A stretch of 64,000 bases of DNA, from NCBI RefSeq assembly GCF_026210795.1, contig NC_089456.1, positions 932,501 through 996,500 of the forward strand, read 5' to 3'. The position numbers were made by a program, and so were the translations under genes. Shown one piece after another: positions 44,314 through 56,399 of this stretch (position 1 is its first letter; each line of letters starts with the position of its first letter). The stretch comes from Rhizophagus irregularis (Eukaryota > Glomeromycota > Glomeromycetes > Glomerales > Glomeraceae). The notes under the pieces were generated by a model, which ran no database searches, had not been told where the DNA came from, and worked only from the letters and a program-made list of their open reading frames with translations.

Positions 44314-44760
44314 GTTAGGGTTTCCAATGGGCGAACTTTTATTTGCATGTATGCAATTTAGTGGTTTAGTCTAATTTCTGTATGTATGCTTTTAGTCTGT
44401 ATGTATGCGTTTTTAGTCCATATGTGTGCATTTTTTATTGTCAATTTAAGAAATAACGATGTATGCGGTTTATCACATGATAGTAAACATGAACTGTTTT
44501 TATTGGTCAATTATAAAAATATAAAAAAAAAAATTTTGGAGTCATGATTTACCGATCCGGCCGGGATATGTAAACCATTTTTACCACTTTGTGTCGCCTT
44601 ATGTTAAGAAAAATTAAGTATCAAAAAGCTAGACTATCTGTGCTACCAGATGATAATAAAATGTATAATAACGGACAAAAAACCAGACTATCTGATAAAA
44701 TAGGCAATATTAAAATGTATAATAATGAACAAGAAGCTGATTCATCTAGGCTATCTGGGC

Positions 44761-46175
44761 AGGACCCGGACATCACATATATAACTCACATTTGAGTTTT
44801 AGCAAATTCAATTAAAATTAGGTTAAACTCGTAATTTTAGATAGAGCAAATTGATTGAAAATTAATTAATAGTCATAATTATGAGTTTTAGCAAATTGTA
44901 TTGATTTTACAAAATCATATTTTATATTTGAGCAAATTTGTACTTTTTTTTAAATTTAATTCGTGATCCATCTCCAAACCAATGAAATCTACTAATACAT
45001 TTTGGGAAATTATTTTGCAAATTAATTTAGTGGGAAATTCAGATAAGAGCAATAAATATAGCACGCAGGAAATGTGAAATGAACTTACAAATTATTAGAG
45101 AAAAGTAGTTTAGAAGAACTGCAAAATTACTAGATACACCACTCAATATAAGCAAAATATAGTACGACCTGTGTTTAATAGAAATAAATAATTTTAATAC
45201 TTTTTTTTGTTTTTTCTTATTTATAACCTTTAAATAAATTATTTACCAACGCAAATAAATAACATTTTAATAAAAAAATATCAATTTTGTGATTGTCACA
45301 CCTCTTGTATTGAATAATTATGGCATTTTTAAAGGCCGGAATCCAGCGTCGCTAAAGAAAAAATTTTTTAACTAATCGTTCAATGTAAAAATTTTTAATG
45401 GATCCTGATTCCCTCGGTTTTAAGCAATTAGTTACACTATTTTTCAGCCAGGTTGTAATACAAATTTGGCTGGTTACTTTTTAGGCAATATCGCCAATTT
45501 GTATAACAACGTAGCCTTAAATGGCAAGTATATATTGATCAAACTTGTGATATTAATATTTGACGATGCAAATTTATCATTCAATATACCCAGAACATTA
45601 TTATATAACACTTAAAAAAAAAAAATTCTGGGAAAATCAGCTCAAAAGCCATTTAAGTTATAATTAATTTGTAAAACCAGTTCCCCGAAATTTATTAGTA
45701 GTTTTCACTGGTTCGGAGACGGATCACGAATTAATTTATCCTTTTTTTAAACTTTATAAATAATATTTTTAAAAATATTAGTTTCAGGTCCGGGTTATAT
45801 TTTGGCCAAAATTAAGTATAATTCCGGCCAAAATTAAGCATAATGCCGGCCAAAAACTGTCTGTTTAGTTTTACAACATTTTATTTTTTAATAATTATTT
45901 ATTTAATTTATTATTTTTATTAATTATTATTTTATTTATAATCTACATATTTTAATTATAAAAATTAGCAGTTTAATTTATATTAATCATTTATTTTTTT
46001 ATTGATAATAAAAGAAAAAATTATTAACTTATTATTTTGAGTTTTAGTAAATTAGTATAGATTTGAAATGTGATAATTTGATTTTTAGTAAATTAGGTTT
46101 ATTTTAGCAGGAGCAAAAAGTATTTAAATTCATGCAGATCAGTTATGAGTTATATATGTGATGTGAGGGGGTCAC
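44761..46175. mobile_element. 1.4-kb repeat copy B with AGGACCC-type ends
   Basis: Left AGGACCCGGACATCACATAT, then ATAACTCA, is inverse to right TGAGTTATATATGTGATGTG, then AGGGGGTCAC. It separates two parts of the Tnp2-like gene. Its interior is paralogous to 36330-37255 and itself contains the 767-bp insertion. No clean target duplication remains. Confidence 0.65.
44962..45728. mobile_element. 767-bp terminal-inverted-repeat element with 8-bp target duplication
   Basis: Left CGTGATCCATCTCCAAACCA and the complement of right TGGTTCGGAGACGGATCACG differ at only a few bases. Flanks ATTTAATT and AATTAATT match at seven of eight. Repeat copy A shows the empty site (AAATTTAACTTATCC at about 36405). 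No transposase ORF. Confidence 0.88.
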
Positions 46176-46189
46176 TATCGAAATTTCTT

Positions 46190-47360
46190 AATGAAATAAT
46201 GCACAAAGTGGATAATAACAAAATGGATGAAATGGATAATGATGGAATGGAATTACCCAAAAGAAATTATAATTTTTTAACAAAAAAGTTGTCTATGACT
46301 CTATGTAAAGTGTAAAAAAAGGAAACATATCTAATAGAGTTCTTGAAAATTTATTGTTGGACGATAATGATTAAAATAGACACTTAGAGAATCCTAAAAA
46401 TAATAATCAAAATATTGATTCTGAAAACAAAGTAGTTTCTGAAAATGATGAATATGAAGTGATTAATTTTGCATCGCCAAATTTTAATGATAAGCCCAAA
46501 TATCTAATATAGTTAATAACCATCATATGCATTATTGTTGGATTATTCTATGGTTATTAGAATACAAACTACGATTTAAATTACCAAATATTGCTATTGA
46601 CTTCTTAGTTAAATTTTTAAGCCTCTTACTTTTGACAATTGATAAAAATAAAATTTTGTCTTTTTTTTCATCCTTATACATAGCAAAAAAGGAACTAGGA
46701 ATATCTACAGATATAATTCAATATGCCGTCTGCAATAAATGCCATAAACTTTATGACATTAATGAGTTACTGGATAAAACTGAAGTTCAGATATGTAGTT
46801 TCATTAATTTTTCAAATTATACTATACAACATTTTCGATAACCATGTAATAATTCTTTAATTAAAGAAATAAATAATAATAATCAATAAATATACCACCT
46901 GATTATAATGTACCCAATAGGTAATATTAGGCAACAATTAACTCTTCTTTTTGGTCGCAAAGATTTTGAGACATTATGTTGAGAGTGAGCAGATAGAAAA
47001 ATAATACAGAAGCATTATTCAATATCTATAATGATATGATTTGGAAGGAGTTTAAGAATGATAATGATAAACTTTTTTTTACAAAGAAACACGCCAATAC
47101 AAATCTTGGTTTAATAATAAATATGGATTAGTTCCAACTATTTCTAAGTTCATCATATTCTGTCAGTGTGGTTTACACTATTATATGTAATTTGCCACAC
47201 ACTGAACACTACAAATCACATAATATCTTGATATTGGCAGTGATCTCTGGTCTAAATAAGTCAAAGCTTCATGAGATAAATAATTATTTGTATCTGATAA
47301 TAAACTAATTAGTTCATTTATGAAATGGTTACAACATAATAACTCATAAAAGATGAAAGC
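46190..47360 (+). pseudogene. Tnp2-like (CMC/EnSpm) transposase remnant
   Basis: Fragments YKLRFKLPNIAIDFLVKFL, FFSSLYIAKKELGISTDIIQ and YAVCNKCHKLYDINEL, then YPIGNIRQQLTLLFGRKDFE, KEFKNDNDKLFFTKKHANTN, SVVYTIICNLPHTEHYK and HNILILAVISGLNKSKLHE follow the order of Tnp2-type transposases of Rhizophagus. The C.KC..LY zinc motif and the NLP..ER..HNILI..VIPGP region correspond, here as degraded forms. Many stops and shifts. The N-terminal part of the same gene is at 39419 and 44602. Confidence 0.7.
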
Positions 47361-47455
47361 AACAATGATTGTTTTCATCTTTTGAATGTATTAATTAATA
47401 GGTTATAATGTCCTAGGATATATTAATTATTAATAGATTATATTGTCCTAGGACA

Positions 47456-47524
47456 TATTAGTAGTGTTCTAGGACATATTAATATATTTAATATATATTA
47501 ATATGTCTTAGAACACTACTAGGG
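47456..47524. repeat. Strong hairpin
   Basis: TAGTAGTGTTCTAGGACATA at the left is inverse to TATGTCTTAGAACACTACTA at the right. Pairing continues through AT-rich DNA to a small loop, giving a stem of about 30 bp. Two partial copies (TGTCCTAGGATATATTAAT) lie just upstream, at 47410 and 47447. Confidence 0.85.
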
Positions 47525-47569
47525 TAAGGTAATGGCCTAATAAATAATAACAAGGTTAAAAAATTTTGC

Positions 47570-48010
47570 AAATAGATTAGAAATGATCACATATTATAAT
47601 TATTACTACATGACATAGAAATTGGATCAATCTTTGGTATTAAATTATTATTTATATGATCATTGAAATAATTATTTGAATGTAGAAATATAAACCACTT
47701 GCATAGTGCATCATGTATATTGTGACCATCTGTTCTAAAATTAAAAAGTTCAAAAAATCATTTATGAGATCTAGTTAATCCTTCAAACAAAACTATGTAA
47801 TACTTACTATAAACAATAATGCCATAAGTGGAAACCTAGCTTATCAATGAAACAGAAGGCACAGTCAGAAATACGAAGTTAGTTGGTGAAGTTGGCCATA
47901 ATCCTTTGTCAATAGCCATATTATTTGCAGTTTTAAAGAATATATCATGAGAAATTATTTCATAGAGTTCACTTTCAAACTGTACTACTGATCTATAGGC
48001 TAATTATTAA
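47570..48010 (-). pseudogene. Minus-strand coding remnant, unknown
   Basis: Read on the minus strand, STVQFESELYEIISHDIFFK, TANNMAIDKGLWPTSPTNFV and FRTDGHNIHDALCKWFIFLH appear in nearly one frame with few stops. I do not recognise the family. It may be part of another transposon ORF. Confidence 0.35.
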
Positions 48011-48289
48011 TATGCACTTAAAAAAGAATTGAGTTACATGTTTGTCTTAAAATAATTGTTTTTTTTCAATTAATAACATATCTACTAAAGAAGAATCTAT
48101 AAAATTGCACTCTTACTAAAGGAGGGTCATTGCACTTCCACGAAGGAAGGGTTACAACCAAAGGAAAGGACGAAAGGTTACAAAAATATAACAATACCTT
48201 TATAGTTAGAAGGAAAGAAACTATGAAAAAATATTCTGAAAAAAATAACAAGTGTACATATTCATTCTAACAAACCAAACAACTGCTTC

Positions 48290-49406
48290 AATATCATGAA
48301 ACAGAATAAGCAGACTTTTTTCATTTGTCATTCTAAATCTCACTTATTAGAAATTTTCAAACTTTCTATTTCAAGTTGTAAAGATTGAACATTATCTTTT
48401 GATGAAATTTTCAAACTTTCTAATTCGTGTTGTAAAGATTGAATATTATCTTTTGATGAAATTTTCAAACTTTCTCTTTCGTGTTGTAAAAGATTGAATA
48501 TTATCTTTTGATGAAATTTTCAAACTTACTATTTCGTGTTGTAAAGATTGAACATTATCTTTTAATTCTTGCTTTTTTTTAGCCAATTCTTCTTTCAATT
48601 TATTGTTCTCGGTTAGTTGTTTAATTAATTCTGCTTGCCTCTAAACCTAACTCATTTATTTGTTCTTGTAAGTTAGCAATTGTTTGATGAATGTTAGCGA
48701 CTTTTTGTCCTTTTGGAGTTTGGTTATTTGCATACTTCCTAATTCTTTCATTAAGGGTATCTAAATTAGAAAGTCGATATGTATTTTGGCAAGTTCCTAA
48801 GTAGGTTAATAATCTCTTGCGGGGCACCTCTCTAACTTCCTTATTAATCTCTCTTGCACGTCCTACTAGTGGCGGATTATCGACATAGACAATATTAACT
48901 TTATTAAGAATATACGCTAAACCAGCATTTTCCATTCTTAATGATGCTCGATCATTTGCACACTTTTCATAATCCTCAAAGTCCGAGAAATTAACTCGCA
49001 CTATGGTTGTATAATTAATAACTTCTTTATCAAAAATAATCGAACTCAGTAAATCGTAAGCCTCAATTTCTTCTCTGGTAAACCTTCCATTGGCCACAAA
49101 AAAAATTTGATTTTTAAAAACCTTCTTCTTTGACAAAATTAGTTAATTCAGCTAATTTTATTAATACTCCTTGAGGAGAACATCTTAAAATGGTGTCAAT
49201 TATAGTTAATTCCAGTTTTTCATTACCATTATATCCAAGTCTATTTCACCTTTTTCAACCTGAGAATTTCTTATTCCAGAATGGCTTCTAGAATTCTCGT
49301 TGAATACATTTTCAAATTGTTATTTTTGTTAATCAAAAACATCACCTAGTGCTGATTTTCCACTACCAGTTCTGCCGATTAGCAGTATATTTTTTTTGAT
49401 TACCAT
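48290..49406 (-). pseudogene. Decayed AIG1/GIMAP-type GTPase with coiled-coil tail
   Basis: From 49406 the frame begins MVIKKNILLIGRTGSGKSAL, with G1/P-loop GRTGSGKS. It is broken by stops (GTP-binding region about 49330-49150), then shifts. An open 171-codon stretch (49136-48621) reads KNQIFFVANGRFTREEIEAY, a switch/G4 region of AIG1-type GTPases, and ends with a coiled coil (HQTIANLQEQINELGLE). The tail continues in other frames as repeated KISSKDNIQSLQHE. AIG1-like GTPases form an expanded family in Rhizophagus as I recall. This copy cannot make a full protein. Confidence 0.7.
48350..48570. repeat. 54-bp tandem repeat coding coiled-coil heptads
   Basis: Four units contain ATTTTCAAACTTTCTATTTC, TTGTAAAGATTGAA and ATTATCTTTTGATGAA. 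The period is 54 bp (18 codons), except the third unit, which has one extra A and so shifts the frame of the GTPase tail. Confidence 0.88.
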
Positions 49407-51429
49407 AACATATTATTTTAGCCTTGAATTTTTTCAAAAAAAAAACAATTTTAGGTTGTAAAATAATGTGCTAACTGTGGGAATAAGTAAATATGATTTT
49501 TGTTCTGATAAGTGTGGGGGATATTTTTTTCGGGTATACGCTTTATGTGGGGGAGAAAGTGTGGAAGTGAGAATTAGTGAAGAAAATCTTAAAAGAAACA
49601 GACATAATTTCGCATTTTGTGATTGTGATTTTTGGTTATCAGTGGCTTAAAATCACATGATAGATTTTTTCATCACCGGGACCAACCAGAGCACAAAATC
49701 TTTGGAACATTTCAGAAATTTTCCAAAAAATTCATTTTTTTGCATCGGAGCATTTGATCGGATATATTAGATACGTTAATACGTATTCTTTAGAAGAACC
49801 AGAAAGTTCTTATATATACTATTTAGAATAATCAAAAACGACATCCTGACATTTGGTATTAAAAAAAAAAAATTGTAAATGATTACTGGAATAAAGTTAT
49901 AAAGGAATATTGGAATATTGAAAAATGTAATGTCTTTTAATAAATTTCCAACGTTTATAAAAATTTGCTGTATCACGCCCCCAAAAAAATTCCGGATTTA
50001 TAAATTTTCATGGATTTAAAAAAATTTTGTGCGCTGTCACAACGGACGTTGGTATAACATATGTATATCCATCAACTGTTGAATATTTGAGAGAGAAATA
50101 TTTCGTCAATAGTATAAGCAAAGTTAATGAAAATTTTAAACAAATTAATGAATTAGATAAAATTAATAAAAACTTACTATCTTTTAATAATTCATCAATC
50201 AATACTAAAGTAACATCTCTAAAGCTATTTAAATTAAAAGTAAACTTACTAAATTTCAATAAATTTACCTGAACAAATAAAATAATACAGATATATTATA
50301 CGGTTGTTGTATTAATGTCGCGAAGTGGCGTTACGATATCTATAATATCGTATTATTCGAATAGCTAAGCTTGACTAATAAACTTTTCCTTTCTTTTATA
50401 TTATGAATAATTAGTTGACTTGATATATAACGGAATTTTACAATGAATATCCAGAGTAAATAATTATTATTTAAAATATTGTACGCAATTACACTATTGA
50501 CATTTAATCTTCGTACGTTTTATTTGTATATATAAATACAAATTTGAAACTTAATCATACGCGAGAAAATTTGGAAGGTTTGATTGGCTAAAAATTTATT
50601 TAGAATAAAAATCTTGTAATCTTAACTTGTTAACGGAAATGAAATAAAAATATCGTGATATAAATAAAAATCTTTGCCTATGTTTCTATGTAATAAAGTT
50701 TCTTACTCGTTAAATCTTCACCTGCTAAATTACATTCATTCATATAATTGTCAAAACAAAATAAAATAAAAGTTTAGACAAAATAAACTGTATGTTGCTA
50801 AAAATATTATGCAAATTAATCCTACGAAAAAAAAATCGTCAAAAAAGCGCGATACTAACCTTTGGCTTTGCGATTTCTTTTGCAAAAGCATCCTCAGAGA
50901 AACTAGCACTAGATCTTGTACACTTTGTTAAAATAAGTAAGAGATTATTTGAGATTTCAAAAAAAAAATTGTTTATGTGAAAAAAAAAGTCGCATCAAAA
51001 TTATGAAAAAAATTACCAATTACTCAATATTTATGCAAAATATGCCAGTTTAGAACGCGAAATATATCCATGTAACGAAAATATTTAAATAGCTATACGA
51101 AAAATATATCAGATATAGTCTTCATAATCTTGATACTTTATTATCAGATTATAGTGTATATAAATTCATTTTAAATCGCTTTTCTCTTCTCTAAGCAACT
51201 TCTTACATGTTGTGGTGAGTTGAAACTTAGAAACTTACTTCTATAATAAAATTGACAGCAGTACAAAGGATCGTTGAAATGTACTATTTGGCCTCATGAT
51301 GTTTTTTTATCCTACAAAAATGTAGAGCTTAAAATCTTGAATTATTTTCAATTGGGTGAAGAACTATAAATGAAATGCGTGCTTTTGTCAGGAAAGTATG
51401 GAGTTTATAACAACGTATCTAAGGGATGC
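49407..51429. other. Intergenic AT-rich region
   Basis: Overlapping opposite-strand open frames at 50008-50272 (plus: TDVGITYVYPSTVEYLREKY, SISKVNENFKQINELDKINK) have no neighbours and no recognisable domain. Just after, TACGATATCTATAATATCGTA (50333-50353) is a short palindrome. Nothing else can be supported. Confidence 0.4.
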
Positions 51430-51811
51430 TTGTTATGCTATGGTTTTGATCAAGCTTATTTATGAGGAGAACGACCTCAATTTTTTCTCTTCGTATCCTT
51501 AACAGAATCCAAGATTAGACGATTTCCGTCCTTCTTACTATAACTTATCTTGTAGTACCCGAGTGAGCTAGGTTGATTTCAACCCAACGATTACTATCAA
51601 CATTGCGGGATTCGATACAAAATGGCATTAATATGTCGATTATTTCGATTATATCTGAATAAGCCCAAGTTTTTCTCGCCTTGCAAAAATCGATAAATTT
51701 AAATTTTTTTATTTTCGTCTGCCTGTGTAGTTGAGACAGGTGTATGTATTTTATTATGTCATTTTTCCTTATTTTTTTATATCCATAATTGACATAAAAA
51801 CAGATATTCAT
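51430..51811 (-). pseudogene. Small minus-strand coding remnant, unknown
   Basis: An 88-codon frame (51811-51545) reads HLSQLHRQTKIKKFKFIDFC, IIEIIDILMPFCIESRN and NRWVEINLAHSG. After a shift, YYKISYSKKDGNRLILDSVK continues for about 30 codons. Composition is protein-like, but no family is recognised. Confidence 0.35.
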
Positions 51812-53484
51812 TTGAAAAGCGAATCTTAAGAATTTCGCCTTGGTCAGTAAACTAATATAGAAAGGGTTGGTATTACATGGAGACCTAGTCTCCAGAAATC
51901 CTTATGTATATTCAAACAAAACAACTACGGTATGTTTTGGATGAACTAATAAAAAACTGTTTGATCTTTAGATTATCCGTACATTCCCTTTTCTATTTCA
52001 CTACTTTATTTGTTTCATTATCTAATAAGAAAATAACATTTATACTGTATATTGCTAAACGTATATATTAATGGAATATTTGGATCCCTCCCAGAAAAAC
52101 TTTATTAAAAAACATGTTCATACCAGGATATATAGCAATAGCGATAAAATATTTATTCCATTTATATATTAAAACATAATTACAAACTATCTCACTGTTG
52201 TATATTAGAAATAGACATTACGAGTTTTTCTGAACTTTTATTATGATTACTGTCTCGAACTTTTATTATGATTCCAAAATTATTTAATGATTTAAAGCTA
52301 TTGAATTGGAAAAAGTTGAAAATGAAAGAGATGATTACTATTTTTTATTTTAGGTTTATTGAATGGGAATGGTTAATCGGCTATCCCAAAAAATAAGAAA
52401 TCTTCGTAGGATTATGATTTCAAATTATCTAAATTTCTAATCGTTCATGTGTTTTGAGAAACTTATATAAAGAAATCAAAACTTTATAACTATTAATTGT
52501 CAAATTCTAAAAAATGAAATTTAAATATGAAATTTTTATAAATATAATATCCTCGTAATTTATCAATTATTTTTCACATGACCAATGCCAATAATTCTGG
52601 TCAAAAAAACACGTGAAAAAGAAATTTTTTGGTCACGTTATTTTCCGTAAATGACGTAAATCAGTCAACTTTCATGCCCTTGTAAATTGGAAACAAATTA
52701 AGTAATCAAAACTTTAATGCGACCAATCTATTAAACAATTTATATTACTTTATTACAATAAATATTTTTTAGAGTACTTAATTACTTTATGAACCCAGTT
52801 TAAATAATCTGATAAAAATTACAATGAAAGAATAAAGTGATTGGATTATACAAAGTAAAACATTTTCGAATGCATGTTTAAAACTTTAAAATACCAACAG
52901 AATTTTGCAGAAAAAAAATGTAATCGAAATTAAATTTAATTTTTCAAAAAAGTTTATAATAAATTTTTATGCAGGAAATTTTAAATGTGAAATTTAAAAA
53001 AAAAAAATGGCTTGAGAAAAATTTAATAAACTTAATTGGAATTAATTAATAGTTTTTTAAATGTAAAGTGAAACTAATGAAAATAAGTAATGGTCATATG
53101 AGATTATTTATTTATTTTGAAAACTGTTAATAATAAATTAATTTATAATAATAATCAACATATAAACGTGTAAGATTATTTGATCACATGGATTTTGCAC
53201 ATGGATTATGATCAAAAGGTAATTTTGTTAAACTACAAACAAATATAAGGATATCTGCTGATATGGAATTGTGGCTTAAAACCGAAATGTGCAGTTAAGT
53301 ATACATCATGTAAGATTTCTTATACTACGGCCATCTGTTTATATTCTAATTAATTTTAAATAAATATTTGCATAATAATAAATAATAATAAAAAAAGAAT
53401 TAAATGATAAAAAAGATAGTTTATTTTTTTTTTGAAATTGTTTTTTAACATATTTTACATATTTTTACATTATTTTATAAAAGC

Positions 53485-53515
<31 letters not shown>

Positions 53516-56399
53516 GAATTTTGCGTTTAAAAAAAAAAAAATTACCTGCAGCAAAAAATACAAAGTTTTTGTGTTAGATCTTATTGAAAACCCCCCTGCC
53601 TGGTGTACAGGGACCTACTTTACAACTACATATTTTATGCTTGGCAAAAAAACGAGAGTAAATCAAAATTGAAATATATTATAATATATTGTGAACATTG
53701 TGAACATTATTGAAAGACAATGACGAATCTAATTTTAATTAATGCATAAAATCATGTCACACTAAAAAGTTGGGTTATAAATTTTCATTTTGAAAATGGA
53801 TCAGTTAATGACATTTAGGTTCTACAACACTTATATTATGTATTATGTATTGGTGTGACAAATAGATCGTATCAAATCAATAACGATTTGTACTTCTGTA
53901 TATACATTACCCCCCCTTTATCCTATCTGCTATGTTATGTAGCGTATGTAGCGCATGTAGCGCATACTCACACCCCCCCTTTCCAGGGTACGGTACCAGT
54001 CGGTACTCTTAATGGTAACTTTAAGTACAGAATATAATGGTAATTTGAAGTAAAAATTTGAAGAAAATTCGAACATAAAAAATAAATAAATAAAAACCAA
54101 TTAAATAATGACAAATATTATTAATTAATGTTTTTTTACATCAATAAACAAAATTATTGATTATCTGTTATTTGTAATTTTGTTATAATATAAATAATTA
54201 TTACATATAAAAGTATTAACTGTATAGATATTGCACGTCATATAATCCGCATAATTGATCAATCGTTAGACTTAAAGGGTAAAAAAAAAATCAAGTATTG
54301 ATAACAATACTTAATCCATAAACAGATTATTAAAGTATTTGATAAATAAACAATATCCTTCGTTTGATCGACAACATGAATCGCGTGAATATTAATCAAA
54401 TTAAAAGCGAGACTATCATAATATCAAATATAATTGGTGTAAATAATCTTACTTATAACAATACAGAATTATTCTTGTAATTAATTATTAAATGTTAAAA
54501 GTATCTTTTTTTTAAATTGTAAAAGTTCAATATATTGTTTATCTATAAAAAATAATCATTCGTTGAATCTTTTGAAACAAAAGATTGTTTCATGATAGTT
54601 TTATTATTTATAGAGACCAATAAAGTTTCTAGTTCTTGGCATATTTTTTTTTTTAGTCTTTTGTGATTTGTATATATTACCTGATAAGACTTGATTACGT
54701 TGTATATAAGGCTTACATTATGGAAATCATCGTCATTATATTAACTAAAATGTATAATTATTTAAGATCTTTTTTTAAAAAAATTTAATATATATATATA
54801 TATGTATATTTTGGACAATCCATATTCGGTGATTAATAACTGATTATAGATAAATAAAATTTATTATTATTATTGTTATTATTATTATTATTATCATTTG
54901 ATATTAATTAATATCTGATAACACGCAGAAAAAAAAAATTAACGTACAGGTAAATAATAAAGTAAAAAACATATCGGAAACCTGATTTAACTAAACTGTT
55001 AAACTATTAGTTTTTTTTAAAAAAATTTCTCTTGTGTTAAGTTATTTATGCATGACCATGATATAGTGACGTAAGATCGTCGGTAAATTAAATTTTTTTT
55101 GGAAATGAATGTATTCGCTTCATTTGTTAATCAAAAAACTTGAAAAAAAAATAATGCATAAAAAAAAAAAAGTCTTTTTTTAGGGAGAATAAATCAATAA
55201 TATAAAAACCTTTTTTAGGGAGAATAAATCAATGATATCATTTTACTCAGCCCATTCGGCAAGACCCATTTCGAAGAGATCAAATTAATTAAAAAAATAT
55301 TATTCATATGTGCATATATTCACAGATGTTTCTTTTACATTTAGAAATTTAGAAGAAAAAAAAAAAAAAGAGAGAAAAAAAATGATTTAGGAATGTTCTT
55401 TATTAGAAACAATCGGGTAAATTAGCCTTAGAGTGGTAAATTTTTACCATTTATAGGTTAAATCATACAAAAATGGTATAAGAGTCTATCAATTTAAATA
55501 AGTGATGCGTCCTTATTCGTCATATTTAGATTTCTGCAATTTCATAATCGATTTTTGAATATTTGATTGAATATATTTGATTGAATATTGAATATTTTTT
55601 GATTGAAATATTTTTTGATTGAATATATTTTCATTAATTATATTGATCTTATGAAGTTTGAACCAATTAAATAACTTTATTCTTTCGAAAATAGAAAATG
55701 TTTTTATTGATAAAAATTATTCATTAAATTTAAATGAACTATGCAATATAAATATTATTATTATTATTACTTTTTTGTTCAAAAAATTGATTCATTATTG
55801 AATTTTTAAGAGTAAAAACCGATTGAAATCAAATTAAACAGTTTTTAATCTTTTTTCCCTCACCCCAAAAAAAAAATTTATTTCCAAACAATTTCTTTTT
55901 TTTCAAAAAGTTAAAATAATACTAAACCAATTAAAATTGATCATCCAAAATTAGCAAACAATCGATTATCTCAGTACGGAGTGAATGATCCGTATAATCC
56001 GTATTATATTTCTTTATGTGGCTTAAATGTTTATATTGTACAAAGAATCGTTAAAAAAAAAAAACCAATAATATGTATCAAACTATGAAACTTTGTTTAT
56101 GACACTAAAAAAATTATTGTTAGGATTAAAATGATTCTTGAATATACTTTTACTTTCACACCACTAAAATGACGTGATTATTCTAAAATACAACAAAAAT
56201 ACAACTTTTAAAAAAAATATATTGTATACTGCGCTTTTGTCTGCGCAATCTAATTTTCGCGTACTTTTTTTTTCTTTTTTTTAAAAAAAATTTTTATAAT
56301 AATATACAAAGTTTATAATTTTTTTTTTTCTTTTATAAAAAAAAATAGATTTTATCTATATATACACCGCTCTTATATACGTGTTAATATGCTAATTAA
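51812..56399. other. Long AT-rich region without genes
   Basis: Only simple features are visible: a run of about 27 A at 53487-53513, a small GTAGCGCATGTAGCGCATA tandem near 53941-53966 between C-rich runs, and a fragment at about 54812-54836 (TTGGACAATCCATATTCGGT) similar to the Tc1-like element at 38455. All six frames are heavily interrupted. Confidence 0.5.

Larger units (their letters stand above)
39516..44598. mobile_element. 5.1-kb DNA transposon of uncertain superfamily, TTA target duplication
   Basis: Ends begin GGCGACACAAAGTGGTAAAA and are perfectly inverse over 23 bp, then nearly so to about 36 bp. The direct repeat TTA lies on both sides (39513-39515, 44599-44601). Removing the element restores the open frame of the interrupted zinc-binding ORF, confirming the boundaries. 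Inside are a 61-bp tandem repeat split by a MITE, and a decayed DDE transposase of about 1150 codons (40668-44313). A 3-bp duplication fits PIF/Harbinger, CMC or Academ by length, but neither the ends nor the protein match what I know of these. Confidence 0.9.

Noticed and set aside
45700-45730. GGTTCGGAGACGG as a possible tRNA B box
   Set aside because: It is part of the terminal inverted repeat of the 767-bp element; no A box or cloverleaf fits.
50008-50272. Overlapping open frames on both strands
   Set aside because: Neither has a recognisable domain, splice context or neighbour; kept only as a note in the intergenic entry.
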